This document shows positions 25,053-32,833 of a stretch of DNA of 43,133 nucleotides, in pieces. A program made the translations under genes and the position numbers. Source of the stretch: PALSA-1336 sp038203095 (lineage in GTDB: Bacteria; Patescibacteriota; Doudnabacteria; UBA920); the NCBI GenBank assembly GCA_038203095.1, contig JBBREH010000008.1, forward strand, positions 1 through 43,133, given 5' to 3'. How positions within the stretch are numbered: position 1 is the stretch's first letter; every line of letters begins with the position of its first letter. The notes beneath the pieces are model-generated. The model saw nothing but the letters and a program-made list of their open reading frames with translations, did not search any database and had not been told where the DNA came from.

Positions 25053-25112
25053 AAAAAACCTCTCCCTCCGCCTCCGTCAGTTGACGGATGGCGGATCAGG
25101 GAGAGGTTTTTT
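25053..25112. terminator. Bidirectional terminator after the cold-shock gene
   Basis: A long stem starting AAAAAACCTCTCCCT and closing AGGGAGAGGTTTTTT, with an inner CCGTCAGTTGACGG hairpin. The A-run and T-run allow it to end both the cold-shock transcript and the small minus-strand gene at 25126-25218. Confidence 0.88.
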
Positions 25113-25125
25113 GTATTTAGACGGA

Positions 25126-25218
25126 CTACATTGCTGCCGGAGCGGCAGGGGTAGTTGGTGTTGGTTCTGTTGTAGGAGCGGCAGGAGTTGCCGGTACCGG
25201 TGTTGGTTCGTCAGACAT
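25126..25218 (-). CDS. 30-residue Pro/Ala/Thr-rich small protein
   Basis: Starts MSDEPTPVPATPAAP and consists almost wholly of P, A, T and E, ending AAPAAM. A good Shine-Dalgarno (AAAGGA, 7 nt before ATG) and the shared terminator just past its stop support a real gene despite its size. The sequence would be disordered. Function unknown; the repeated short motifs mean the coding signal could partly reflect sequence repetition. Confidence 0.55.
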   Translation of the reverse strand: MSDEPTPVPATPAAPTTEPTPTTPAAPAAM

Positions 25219-25813
25219 GTAATTTCCTTTGCGCGCGCTATATATCTATAAAAAGCTAGCGGCTAGCGGATTAAATGGCTATTTATAGATATTAAGCCAG
25301 TACTTAAGCTTAACACTCATCCGCAAAAATAGATAGCTATAGGGTCGGGGTCATTTATCTGTGCGCAATATTAATTTTCAGCGTTCCCTTTGAATCTAAG
25401 ACTGAGGACTCGTTCCTAAGAGCTGGTGACTTGACCCAATAGGCAGGTTGTGGCCGCGCTACAGTGCCCCCCTAATCAATTTCTTTTGTACGTGATTATT
25501 TACAGAACCGAGTAACTAGTGTTGCTGCCTCATTTATGAGGCCTATTCGCCAAAGAATACAGCAACCACACTCTGAAACATTAACAAGATGAAGATTCCA
25601 CTTAGAGTTGTAAATAGTTGCTTTTGTTCCGTTTTGGATACATATTCACTTGTAGTAAATTAGTTTTTGTCCAAAAATTGCTCCTTAGGCAAAACTCTTG
25701 TTAAATTTTTCCGCATAACTAAAGTTAAACATCAAAATTTTTAACTTCGATTTTGACTAAAATATCAAATTTTGGCTTAAAAAATTAATTCGCTACAAGT
25801 CTAATCAAAAATA
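25219..25813. other. Long AT-rich non-coding gap with structured elements
   Basis: About 600 nt without a credible gene. Two nested structures stand out. At 25242-25252 and 25282-25292 lie perfect 11-bp inverted arms (ATATCTATAAA) around GCTAGCGGCTAGC. At 25519-25569 a Y-shaped fold is bounded by GTTGCTG/CAGCAAC. I checked for tmRNA, RNase P RNA and SRP RNA signatures on both strands by eye and saw none. Confidence 0.5.
25519..25569. repeat. Y-shaped double-hairpin structure
   Basis: Outer stem GTTGCTG (25521-25527) with CAGCAAC (25560-25566); inner hairpins CCTCATTTATGAGG (25528-25541) and TATTCGCCAAAGAATA (25544-25559). The design matches the GTAG/CTAC double-hairpin elements, though the sequence differs. 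It could be an element copy or a piece of a structured RNA. Confidence 0.6.
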
Positions 25814-25822
25814 TGGTAAAAT
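25814..25822 (+). promoter_or_regulatory. Extended -10 promoter (TGGTAAAAT)
   Basis: Same nonamer as upstream of murD. It ends 9 nt before the ATG at 25832, so the message is predicted to be leaderless or to carry 1-3 leader bases. Confidence 0.55.
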
Positions 25823-25831
25823 AATAACATT

Positions 25832-25942
25832 ATGTTCAAAAATCGTAAACATCTAAATAAGATTATGGCCGTGATTATGACCTTGGTCGTAATAAGTATG
25901 GTTTTGGCACTTTTTGGCTCAGCATTTATAAGTAGTAACTAA
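25832..25942 (+). CDS. 36-residue single-pass membrane peptide
   Basis: Basic start (MFKNRKHLNKI) followed by a hydrophobic helix (VIMTLVVISMVLALFGSAF) and a short polar tail. It follows a promoter closely and precedes the PH-domain gene by 5 nt, so it probably opens this operon. Function unknown; the topology is that of a small inner-membrane protein. Confidence 0.6.
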   Translation: MFKNRKHLNKIMAVIMTLVVISMVLALFGSAFISSN

Positions 25943-25947
25943 ATTCT

Positions 25948-26427
25948 GTGTTTAAATTGCAATTATTAAATGGCGAGAAAGTAAAGAATGTTTACCGTCA
26001 AGCGGAATCGGTCCTTTTTAAGCCTGTCCTTATAATTTTTGTACTCATATATTTTCCTTGGTTTTTTTTGATTAAATTCGAAATGGTACAGAACTCTCTG
26101 CGTTTATTAATTTTTTGGTCTTTGTTAGTATTACTTTACGCTCTAAATACCTATTTTCTCTGGCTTTTAAATATAAATTTAATTACGAACAAAAGACTAA
26201 TCCAAATACAGTATTTTAGCTTGTTTAATAAAAAAGTAATCGAGGCGCCCGTAACGAGCATATTAAACGCAAGTTTTTTAGTTTCAGGTTTTTGGAATGT
26301 GATTTTTAAAACCGGAAATGTAGTAATCCAAACACAGGGTTTAAAGGAGCCGATAATTTTTAAGAATGTTTCTCATCCGGAAGATGTTAAAGATTCAATT
26401 TGGCAAAGCTCATTGCATATTCATTAA
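25948..26427 (+). CDS. Bacterial PH-domain (YdbS/YdbT-like) membrane protein
   Basis: A 159-residue protein starting at GTG, 5 nt after the preceding small ORF. Two membrane helices (about 25-45 and 50-75) are followed by a bPH2-like domain: NLITNKRLIQIQYFSLFNKK, then VIEAPVTSIL and GNVVIQTQG. Such proteins are membrane-bound with a cytoplasmic PH fold and unknown role. It leads into ftsB. Confidence 0.75.
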   Translation: MFKLQLLNGEKVKNVYRQAESVLFKPVLIIFVLIYFPWFFLIKFEMVQNSLRLLIFWSLLVLLYALNTYFLWLLNINLITNKRLIQIQYFSLFNKKVIEAPVTSILNASFLVSGFWNVIFKTGNVVIQTQGLKEPIIFKNVSHPEDVKDSIWQSSLHIH

Positions 26428-26442
26428 GCCAGTCAAAATGCT

Positions 26443-26811
26443 ATGCAAATTTATAATCAATCAATATATTCCAAGACAGTAATTATAATGTTAATTGCCT
26501 TTTTGGGGTTCATTGGTAATTTGAAATATGGGCAATGGAAAAATCAGCGTGATATTGAGGCCCAAAAAGGAAAAATTCAGGCTCAGGCTGATCTTTTAGA
26601 GAAAAAAAATAACGAACTGAGTCAATCACTACAGTATTTAAATTCTGTTGGTTTTAAAGAGAGAGTGGCCAGACAACAATTAGGACTGAAAAAGCAAGGA
26701 GAGCAGGTATATGCTTTTTCGACACTGCCACATACAGACTCAGGGCCTATAACGGCAGAACATGAAGGAAGCAATTTTAAAAAATGGTGGAATTATTTTT
26801 TTTCAGAATAG
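26443..26811 (+). CDS. ftsB: FtsB/DivIC-type septum formation initiator
   Basis: A 122-residue single-pass protein: one N-terminal membrane helix (about 12-28), a coiled coil (about 35-70, EAQKGKIQAQADLLEKKNNE) and the family ending RVARQQLGLKKQGEQVY. FtsB/DivIC proteins link the early and late divisome at midcell. An extra tail of about 25 residues follows. The next gene starts 5 nt after the stop. Confidence 0.82.
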   Translation: MQIYNQSIYSKTVIIMLIAFLGFIGNLKYGQWKNQRDIEAQKGKIQAQADLLEKKNNELSQSLQYLNSVGFKERVARQQLGLKKQGEQVYAFSTLPHTDSGPITAEHEGSNFKKWWNYFFSE

Positions 26812-26816
26812 ACTTT

Positions 26817-27689
26817 ATGCAAAATTTAAGAAGGGCCATTAAATATTTATTTTGGTCGGTAGCTATATTATTGATTGTGGTGTTTATTTTAGGTTGCTGG
26901 CTTTATTCAGGCAAACTAACGCCTCTAAAGTTTAGGTTTGCCGGGATAATACCGTATCCTGTTGCATTGGTTGGCTCAAAAATTATTTTTAGCCCACAAC
27001 TTGCCCAAAAAGTAATCGCTGCCAATGTTATTTTAAATAAAGTTCAGCAGGTTGAGGCCGATGAGCAAATCTATAATAAAATTTTTACTCGGCTAATTGA
27101 CGAAGAAGTTTTAAATCAAATTGCGGGACGAAATTCGGTTTTTGTCAGCGATAATGAAATTGATACTGAGTATTTAGAAAAAAGTAAACTGGCGGATAGC
27201 AATGGACCTGACACTTATTCCCGAACCATAGCTCAATACGGTATTGGCAAAAATGAATTCAAAAACCGGGTTATTAAATTCCAGTTGTTAAACAATAAAT
27301 TAAGAGTTTGGTTTAACTCTCAAGAAGTTTTAAACAGCGACAATTACACGTCGGCCGGAAATATCCTGCAAAAACTCCAACAAGGAGAACAATTTGAAAC
27401 TTTAGCAAATGAATTTTCCGATGACAAAGCCGGTAGAATTACCGGTGGCGACTTAGGTTTTGTTGACCCTATTCAACTTCTCCCAGAATTAAGAGAGCCC
27501 GTACTTAAACTTAATAATGATCAGCCGACTATTATCCCCAGCCGTTACGGACTGCATATATTTTTATTAAAAAGCCAAATGAACAATAAAGCTCATTTAT
27601 ATCAAATTTTTCTGGAAAACCAAAAATTTGAATCCTGGTACTCAAAACAGGTATTAAATTTAAAAATAAAAAAATTAATTATCTTTTAA
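26817..27689 (+). CDS. Parvulin-type peptidyl-prolyl isomerase, membrane-anchored
   Basis: A 290-residue extracytoplasmic foldase. A membrane anchor occupies about residues 10-32; a SurA/PrsA-like N-terminal chaperone region follows, then a rotamase domain at about 180-265 (QGEQFETLANEFSDD, GGDLGFVDP, SRYGLHIFLL). I placed the start at ATG 26817, just after the ftsB stop; a GTG at 26784 inside ftsB would add 11 residues. It would assist folding of exported proteins. Confidence 0.82.
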   Translation: MQNLRRAIKYLFWSVAILLIVVFILGCWLYSGKLTPLKFRFAGIIPYPVALVGSKIIFSPQLAQKVIAANVILNKVQQVEADEQIYNKIFTRLIDEEVLNQIAGRNSVFVSDNEIDTEYLEKSKLADSNGPDTYSRTIAQYGIGKNEFKNRVIKFQLLNNKLRVWFNSQEVLNSDNYTSAGNILQKLQQGEQFETLANEFSDDKAGRITGGDLGFVDPIQLLPELREPVLKLNNDQPTIIPSRYGLHIFLLKSQMNNKAHLYQIFLENQKFESWYSKQVLNLKIKKLIIF

Positions 27690-27693
27690 GTAT

Positions 27694-29505
27694 ATGCACC
27701 AGGAAATAATAGATTACATTCAGCAGGCTCAAAAGCACGGTCTGGCGGAGATTGAAATAAAACAGAATTTGTTAAATGCCGGTTGGGAGGCCGAGACTGT
27801 TGAACAAAGCGTTGTGTTCGCAAGGGCCTCGGAGCATAATTCCTTGCAACCCAGACCTGAGGTTTTGACAGATAAAAGCCCTTCTTCTACGTTAATGCAG
27901 TATTCCCAGCCAAAAAATTCTGCGGGTCAGAATCTAGGACCAAATTTTGTCTCACAACCAGCTGTCAGTTTCAACGATGTAACATCTCCTGCTTCGAGAA
28001 GCGGCAAAAATCGTCTGACAAAAATTGTCATTGCCGGCTTTGTCTTTGTATTAGCACTGACAGGAAGTGGAACTTTTGTATATTTCAAGTATTTCAGCAA
28101 CACAGCCGCGAGTGTATGGAAAAAATTTTCCGGTTCAACTTCGGATCATATTTATAAATCAGACTTTGAGCTTGGCTATAGCTTTAAGTACGCCGACAAA
28201 TCTTCTGTCGAGGCCAAACCTAAACCTATCAAGGCAATTTTGACAGGCACCCTATACACGAATTCCACAGATGTAAATAATTACCAATTAAACGAGCACT
28301 TAAAGGGCAGTTTTCAAAATGATGCCGACAGTTTTAGCACCGGTTTTGATCTTTTATTTTTAGACAAAATTTTATACATTAACATTAGTAAAATCGATCA
28401 GCTTAAAAGTATAATTGGGGAGCAAACCGCGCCTTGGATAAAGATTAATTTTAGCGAGCTGGAAAAATATGCTAATGAAAAAACCGGCAAGTCCGGCAGC
28501 TTTGAAAGTGCGCAAAAAAATGATTTAAATGATTTTGAAGATTTAAAGAGGTTAGCTCTGGAAAACGTTATTAAACCCGGTAATTTTTTTGCTAAAGAAT
28601 CTCAAAATGGCGTGGCAGTTTTTCATTTAAAAAATGAAATAGATAAGCAAGCCTTAAATGCAAAAATATTAGCATCTATTGAAAAGGTTTTAAGCCAGCC
28701 ACAATTTTCAGACAAAGCTTTGACAAATGATCAAAAGGATTTTATTGCCACGATAGTTAATAAAATTGAAATAAAAGAATTTGATACTTGGATTGGGCAA
28801 AATGACTTTCAGCTTTATAAAATACATTTTGTTATAAGTCTGCCTTCAGTTGCGGACCTGGCCAGTACAGACATACTTCAATCCTCACCAATGGGAGATA
28901 GTCAGGCGCAGAGGCGAGACGCAATAAGGTTAAATGACACAAAAAGAATTTCTGCGGCCTTATCTATGTTTTTCGCCGCAAATAAAGGTTACCCTGAGGG
29001 ATTAAATGGCATACCGCAAAATTTAAGTCCAAACTTTTTAGCGGCCTATCCAAGCTCGCCGGTCCCGGCAGACGGTACCTGCACCGATTATTACAACACT
29101 TATTGGTATTCTCCGGAAGGTAAGCCAAAAATAGTTAACGGGCAAAACATTTACCCGTCATACATTCTGACTTTTTGTTTGGGTACCAACACCGGAATCA
29201 ACAAAGCCGGCATTGCTCAACTAAGTCCGCAAGAACTCAAGACTGCTGTTGTTTGTCCGTCATCTCCCGAAAATTGCGTGAACCTGACTTCTAAAGTTGT
29301 TCCGGATATTTTTACCGAGATTAAAAGTTTACCATTTAACGCTGAACTAAATTTTGATTCCAGCTATTCCGAACTTGGCAAACAGCAAGTTTTGACTGTG
29401 CCCGCAGATTCGGTTGATATTATTGAAATTTTAAATAAATTTTTTGGGGGCAAGGTTCAAAATACCCAAGCCAGTAGCACACCTATAAGCCAGAAATCAA
29501 TGTAA
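27694..29505 (+). CDS. Membrane protein with N-terminal UBA-like helix and C-terminal pilin-like domain
   Basis: A 603-residue protein. Residues 1-45 (HGLAEIEIKQNLLNAGWEAE) resemble the short UBA-like/SHOCT-like helical motif often found before membrane anchors in CPR proteins. A disordered linker leads to a membrane helix at about 107-130. The outer part ends with a segment at about 405-500, RRDAIRLNDTKRISAALSMF then NKGYP and TYWYSPEG, typical of the alpha helix plus beta sheet of major pilins and pseudopilins. There is no prepilin peptidase site at the N terminus, so it is not a normal pilin. It lies 4 nt after the isomerase. Confidence 0.6.
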   Translation: MHQEIIDYIQQAQKHGLAEIEIKQNLLNAGWEAETVEQSVVFARASEHNSLQPRPEVLTDKSPSSTLMQYSQPKNSAGQNLGPNFVSQPAVSFNDVTSPASRSGKNRLTKIVIAGFVFVLALTGSGTFVYFKYFSNTAASVWKKFSGSTSDHIYKSDFELGYSFKYADKSSVEAKPKPIKAILTGTLYTNSTDVNNYQLNEHLKGSFQNDADSFSTGFDLLFLDKILYINISKIDQLKSIIGEQTAPWIKINFSELEKYANEKTGKSGSFESAQKNDLNDFEDLKRLALENVIKPGNFFAKESQNGVAVFHLKNEIDKQALNAKILASIEKVLSQPQFSDKALTNDQKDFIATIVNKIEIKEFDTWIGQNDFQLYKIHFVISLPSVADLASTDILQSSPMGDSQAQRRDAIRLNDTKRISAALSMFFAANKGYPEGLNGIPQNLSPNFLAAYPSSPVPADGTCTDYYNTYWYSPEGKPKIVNGQNIYPSYILTFCLGTNTGINKAGIAQLSPQELKTAVVCPSSPENCVNLTSKVVPDIFTEIKSLPFNAELNFDSSYSELGKQQVLTVPADSVDIIEILNKFFGGKVQNTQASSTPISQKSM

Positions 29506-29511
29506 AAAGTT

Positions 29512-30372
29512 ATGGCAAAGAATATGAATGTTAAAAATGTTAGGAGTAAAATTGGAATATTTGACTCCGGTCTGGGTGGGCTAATTATTGCTAAAGCAAT
29601 ATTTAGCAAATTACCAAAATATAGCTATGTTTACCTTGGTGATACAAAGAACTTACCCTATGGTGAAAAGTCAGCCAAACAAATTTATAGCTATACGCGG
29701 AGAGCTGTAGAATTTTTATTTAAGCAAGACTGTCAATTAGTTATTGTGGCATGTAATACCGCGTCTGCTTTGGCTTTGCGTAAAATCCAAACAGATTTTC
29801 AACAAAAAAAATACCCGGGGCATCGAGTGCTCGGAGTGGTTGTGCCTACCTTGGAATCAATATTTAGGCAGCCTTCATTTGGTTCGCAAATCCGGACAAA
29901 TTGGAAAACTAAAATTGGAGTGATAGGCACTAAGGCGACAATTGCTTCTCACATTTACAAAAAAGAATTGGTAAAAATAAACAGAGGCTCGAAAATTTAT
30001 GAGTTGGCGACTCCCAATTTAGTCCCGCTAATAGAAAGCAATTCTTTACAAAAAGCTAAAATATCGCTAGAATTATATTTGCGGGTGTTCCAAAAGAAAG
30101 GGATTGAGTCGCTTGTTTTAGGGTGTACCCATTATCCAATTTTAAAAACGTCGGCAAAGAGGATTATAGGAAAAAGTGTTACCGTAATTAGTCAAGACGA
30201 GATTATTCCGGCCAAATTGGCAAGTTATTTAACTAGGCATCCTGAAATAGCTGGGCAATTGTCAAAAAATGGCGAAAGAATATTTCGAGTAACCGATATT
30301 AAGCCCGATTTTCAAAAAGTCGCAAGTAGGTTAATTGGGAAAAAGATAAAATTACGATTGGTTAAAATTTAG
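29512..30372 (+). CDS. murI: Glutamate racemase
   Basis: A 286-residue cofactor-independent racemase making D-Glu for peptidoglycan. The family start IGIFDSGLGGLIIAKAI (14-30), the catalytic cysteines Cys81 (VACNTAS) and Cys205 (LGCTHYP), and YLGDTKNLPYGEKS are all present. It supplies MurD, whose gene lies 20 kb upstream. It starts 6 nt after the preceding gene and ends the operon running from 25832. Confidence 0.96.
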   Translation: MAKNMNVKNVRSKIGIFDSGLGGLIIAKAIFSKLPKYSYVYLGDTKNLPYGEKSAKQIYSYTRRAVEFLFKQDCQLVIVACNTASALALRKIQTDFQQKKYPGHRVLGVVVPTLESIFRQPSFGSQIRTNWKTKIGVIGTKATIASHIYKKELVKINRGSKIYELATPNLVPLIESNSLQKAKISLELYLRVFQKKGIESLVLGCTHYPILKTSAKRIIGKSVTVISQDEIIPAKLASYLTRHPEIAGQLSKNGERIFRVTDIKPDFQKVASRLIGKKIKLRLVKI

Positions 30373-30388
30373 CCAGTCTTTATAAAAA

Positions 30389-30559
30389 TTAGACATCATC
30401 GTACTCAGGACTAAAATGCCTTGGTTTATCATTCTTTTCAAGCTTGAGATCTGTTCCCGCATTCGGCTTTGCTCCTTTTCCTAGTAGGGAATCAATCTCT
30501 GCTTGTTCTCGCTTCAATTTTAGATCTAGCATAAAATTTTGTTTTTCTGATTCATTCAT
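30389..30559 (-). CDS. 56-residue hypothetical protein, probably leaderless
   Basis: A short charged protein (MNESEKQNFMLDLKLKREQA, ending HFSPEYDDV) without membrane segment. A perfect extended -10 box sits 6 nt before its ATG on the minus strand, supporting real expression. No family is recognised. It is convergent with murI and divergent from tRNA-Thr. Confidence 0.55.
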   Translation of the reverse strand: MNESEKQNFMLDLKLKREQAEIDSLLGKGAKPNAGTDLKLEKNDKPRHFSPEYDDV

Positions 30560-30565
30560 TTATTC

Positions 30566-30574
30566 ATTATATCA
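30566..30574 (-). promoter_or_regulatory. Extended -10 promoter (TGATATAAT), minus strand
   Basis: TGATATAAT on the minus strand, 6 nt from the ATG at 30559, giving a leaderless transcript. It is identical to the box before the dacA leader ORF at 5500. Confidence 0.6.
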
Positions 30575-30582
30575 TATTTTGT

Positions 30583-30658
30583 GCCGGCTTAGCTCATCTG
30601 GTAGAGCAGCGGTATCGTAAACCGCAGGTGGTCGGTTCAAGTCCGACAGCCGGCTCCA
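30583..30658 (+). tRNA. tRNA-Thr (CGT)
   Basis: A 76-nt cloverleaf with acceptor GCCGGCT/AGCCGGC, D-arm GCTC...GAGC, anticodon stem GCGGT/ACCGC with loop ATCGTAA (anticodon CGT, reading ACG), and T-arm GTCGG TTCAAGT CCGAC. The 3' CCA is encoded in the gene. Confidence 0.95.
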
Positions 30659-30802
30659 TATTTAACGGTCTAAATAAACCATAGGCCTGAGGTTTAGTTC
30701 CTCTCCTCGGCTCGACTGATTTGTCCGCCTTAAGAGGACTCATAGTGCAAGCAACTCCTAGAAATTTGTAGTCATTTGTAGCGTATTTAATTTTTTGTAG
30801 TT

Positions 30803-31405
30803 ATGATTCCCAACCACGCGAAAAAGGTTTTTTCCGGAGTGATTTTTGATGTTTTTCAGTGGCCGCAAAAAATGTTTGACGGGAGTACGGCAACTTTTGA
30901 GAGAGTGGTGAGGCAAAATACTGTTGTTATTGTGCCAATTGTTGGGAGCAAAATTGTTACTGTCAAACAAAAACAACCGGGTACGGAATGGTTTTACGAT
31001 TTGCCCAGCGGACGCATGGACAAAAAAGATGAACTGCCTCGTGACGCGGCTTTAAGGGAGCTTAGGGAAGAAACCGGTCTTGTGTCGAAAGACATTAAGC
31101 TTTGGAAGACCTATAAACCAAGTGGGAAAGTTTTGCAAAAGGTTTATTTTTTTGTGGCGCGGGATTGTAAAAAAGTCGCCAAACAACACTTGGATCCGGG
31201 GGAAAAAATTACACCGCAGTACAAAACATTTGACGAGTTTTTAAAACTCTCGGACAACCCCAGATGCTTTTTTGGTCCTCTGATGATAGATGTACTACTT
31301 GCCAGAATTCATAAAGCCAATCGGGTATATTTGGAAAAGTCGTTTTTTACCGAATGGAAAGTGTCGCCAAAACTGCCTAAATTAGGACCAAAGAGTAACT
31401 GGTAG
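30803..31405 (+). CDS. Nudix hydrolase (ADP-ribose pyrophosphatase-like)
   Basis: A 200-residue Nudix enzyme that would cleave a nucleoside diphosphate linked to another group. The Nudix box is GRMDKKDELPRDAALRELRE then ETGLV; the loop between the first Gly and the first Glu has six residues instead of the usual five. Upstream features (VKQKQPGTEWFYDLPSG) favour the ADP-sugar pyrophosphatase branch. The stop codon TAG (31403-31405) lies inside the left arm of a repeat element, so the gene end was probably set by that insertion. Confidence 0.85.
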   Translation: MIPNHAKKVFSGVIFDVFQWPQKMFDGSTATFERVVRQNTVVIVPIVGSKIVTVKQKQPGTEWFYDLPSGRMDKKDELPRDAALRELREETGLVSKDIKLWKTYKPSGKVLQKVYFFVARDCKKVAKQHLDPGEKITPQYKTFDEFLKLSDNPRCFFGPLMIDVLLARIHKANRVYLEKSFFTEWKVSPKLPKLGPKSNW

Positions 31406-31460
31406 GAGAAAATCTTATTTTCCCGATTCAGGAGGGCGGATGAGATCCGCCTCTACCAGT
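31398..31460. repeat. Double-hairpin ACTGGTAG...CTACCAGT element
   Basis: The outer arms ACTGGTAG (31398-31405) and CTACCAGT (31453-31460) are exact inverses. Inner hairpins are GAAAATCTTATTTTC and GGCGGATGAGATCCGCC. In inverse orientation it matches 4931-4980 and the lepA copy. Its left arm supplies the last codon and stop of the Nudix gene. Confidence 0.85.
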
Positions 31461-31536
31461 AAGCAAAATCACGTGTTATTATTTTTGTATGTGCGCATCG
31501 GAAGACAAGTGTCAAGGCCGTAAAAAAAGGCCGGTC

Positions 31537-31565
31537 TTGACAAATACTGCTAAATTTCCTATTAT
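31537..31565 (+). promoter_or_regulatory. ATP synthase operon promoter TTGACA-N17-TATTAT
   Basis: TTGACA at 31537-31542 and TATTAT at 31560-31565 with the ideal 17-nt spacing. The start is predicted near 31572, about 10 nt before the first gene. The inverted arms GTCAAG/CTTGAC (31511-31516 and 31536-31541) around GGCC pairs overlap the -35 box and could be a control site. Confidence 0.7.
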
Positions 31566-31581
31566 TTAAGCGGAAAACTAG

Positions 31582-31845
31582 ATGGATAATCAAGAATTAC
31601 CAAAAAAGTCAAATCCAAGCAAAATTATCAGCGTTTTAATGATGGAAGCTGGAATTGAATTTGCAGTTTTAATTGGTGGACCGCTAATTGCTGGTGTTTA
31701 TGCTGGAAAATGGCTGGACAGCAAGCTCCATCATAATTTTTTTGTTATAATTGGCATACTTGCCGGTTTAGGGGTTACCATTTTTGCGATTTATAAACGC
31801 GTAAAAGCTTATCAGGAAATTTTCAACAAAAGGAATTCAGAGTAA
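31582..31845 (+). CDS. atpI: AtpI/AtpZ-type accessory protein
   Basis: An 87-residue protein with two membrane helices joined by a loop: IEFAVLIGGPLIAGVYAGKW, LDSKLHHN, then FFVIIGILAGLGVTIFAIY. This is the F0F1-ATPase subunit I/Z pattern. Family members help c-ring assembly or magnesium handling. It is the first gene of the operon, 2 nt before atpB. The symbol follows position; AtpZ is an equal possibility. Confidence 0.78.
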   Translation: MDNQELPKKSNPSKIISVLMMEAGIEFAVLIGGPLIAGVYAGKWLDSKLHHNFFVIIGILAGLGVTIFAIYKRVKAYQEIFNKRNSE

Positions 31846-31847
31846 TT

Positions 31848-32714
31848 ATGGCTTTATTTTTACCACCGCTCGCGGCTGAAACCATATTCAATATAGGAAG
31901 CCTGCAGGTTTCCAACTCTATGATCAATGCCTTTATGGCGTTGGTTCTTTTTGTAGTTTTCGCTTTCTTTTTAAATAAAGGAATAAAAAAATATTATACG
32001 CCGGATATTGCGCCAAAAGGTTTGTTAAATTTTTTCGAAAGCATTTTGGAGCTAATTTTAGAACAAATTGACGGTGTTACTCACGACCGCAAAAAAACTA
32101 TAAAATTTTTACCGGTGGTAGGCGGAGTGTTTTTGTTTATTTTAATTTCTAATTGGTTAGGACTCTTGCCGGGCACTGGTAGCATTGGCATATGGCACGG
32201 CGAAGAATTAATTCCATTTTTAAGGCCGGCTAACACAGACCTTAACCTGACCCTTGCAATGGCAGTATTTGCAGTTATTCTTTCTCATTTTGTCGGCATT
32301 ATTACAATTGGCTTTTTTAAGTACGCCAACAAATTTATTAAACTGGGAGATATTTGGCACGGCTTAAAGAGCGGTAAACCGGTAAACATTATGGTTGCTT
32401 TCATTGAATTTTTTGTTGGACTTTTGGAAGTTATTTCAGAAGTTGCCAAAATGGTTTCACTCTCCTTGAGGTTATTTGGCAATATTTTCGCCGGCGAAGT
32501 CCTTCTTACGGTAATAGGGTCTTTAATAGCCGGTTACGGCGCATTTTTTATTCCTTTGCCGTTTATGGCTTTAGAGTTACTTGTGGGCGTTATTCAGGCT
32601 ATGGTCTTTAGCATATTAACTTTGGTATACTTAACTATAGCCACAGCAAAGGTTCACGCACATGCTGAAACCGACCATATTGAAGTTATTGAAGACCAGG
32701 TGCTTACAATGTAA
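31848..32714 (+). CDS. atpB: ATP synthase Fo subunit a
   Basis: A 288-residue membrane stator subunit forming the proton half-channels against the c-ring. The essential arginine is Arg208 in VSLSLRLFGNIFAGEVLL. The family ending with several hydrophobic helices and a His-rich tail (KVHAHAETDHIE) is present. It is in the standard first structural position of the operon. Confidence 0.96.
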   Translation: MALFLPPLAAETIFNIGSLQVSNSMINAFMALVLFVVFAFFLNKGIKKYYTPDIAPKGLLNFFESILELILEQIDGVTHDRKKTIKFLPVVGGVFLFILISNWLGLLPGTGSIGIWHGEELIPFLRPANTDLNLTLAMAVFAVILSHFVGIITIGFFKYANKFIKLGDIWHGLKSGKPVNIMVAFIEFFVGLLEVISEVAKMVSLSLRLFGNIFAGEVLLTVIGSLIAGYGAFFIPLPFMALELLVGVIQAMVFSILTLVYLTIATAKVHAHAETDHIEVIEDQVLTM

Positions 32715-32819
32715 ATTATGAATCTCGCATTGGGAATTTACACTATTCACTATTCGAAATTTGTAATTAATTAATTTATCTAGGCGACATTAAAAAAAAA
32801 TAACTCGTCGACCATGGAT

Positions 32820-32826
32820 AAAGGAG
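32820..32826 (+). promoter_or_regulatory. Strong Shine-Dalgarno of atpE
   Basis: AAAGGAG sits 7 nt before the atpE ATG. It is the clearest ribosome binding site in the window, where most genes lack one. The c subunit is needed in about ten copies per enzyme, so a strong site here makes sense. Confidence 0.8.
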
Positions 32827-32833
32827 AAAAAAT

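Noticed and set aside
25225..25813. tmRNA, RNase P RNA or SRP RNA in the long gap
   Set aside because: None of the conserved ends or cores was visible on either strand; only generic hairpins were found. A covariance search would settle it.
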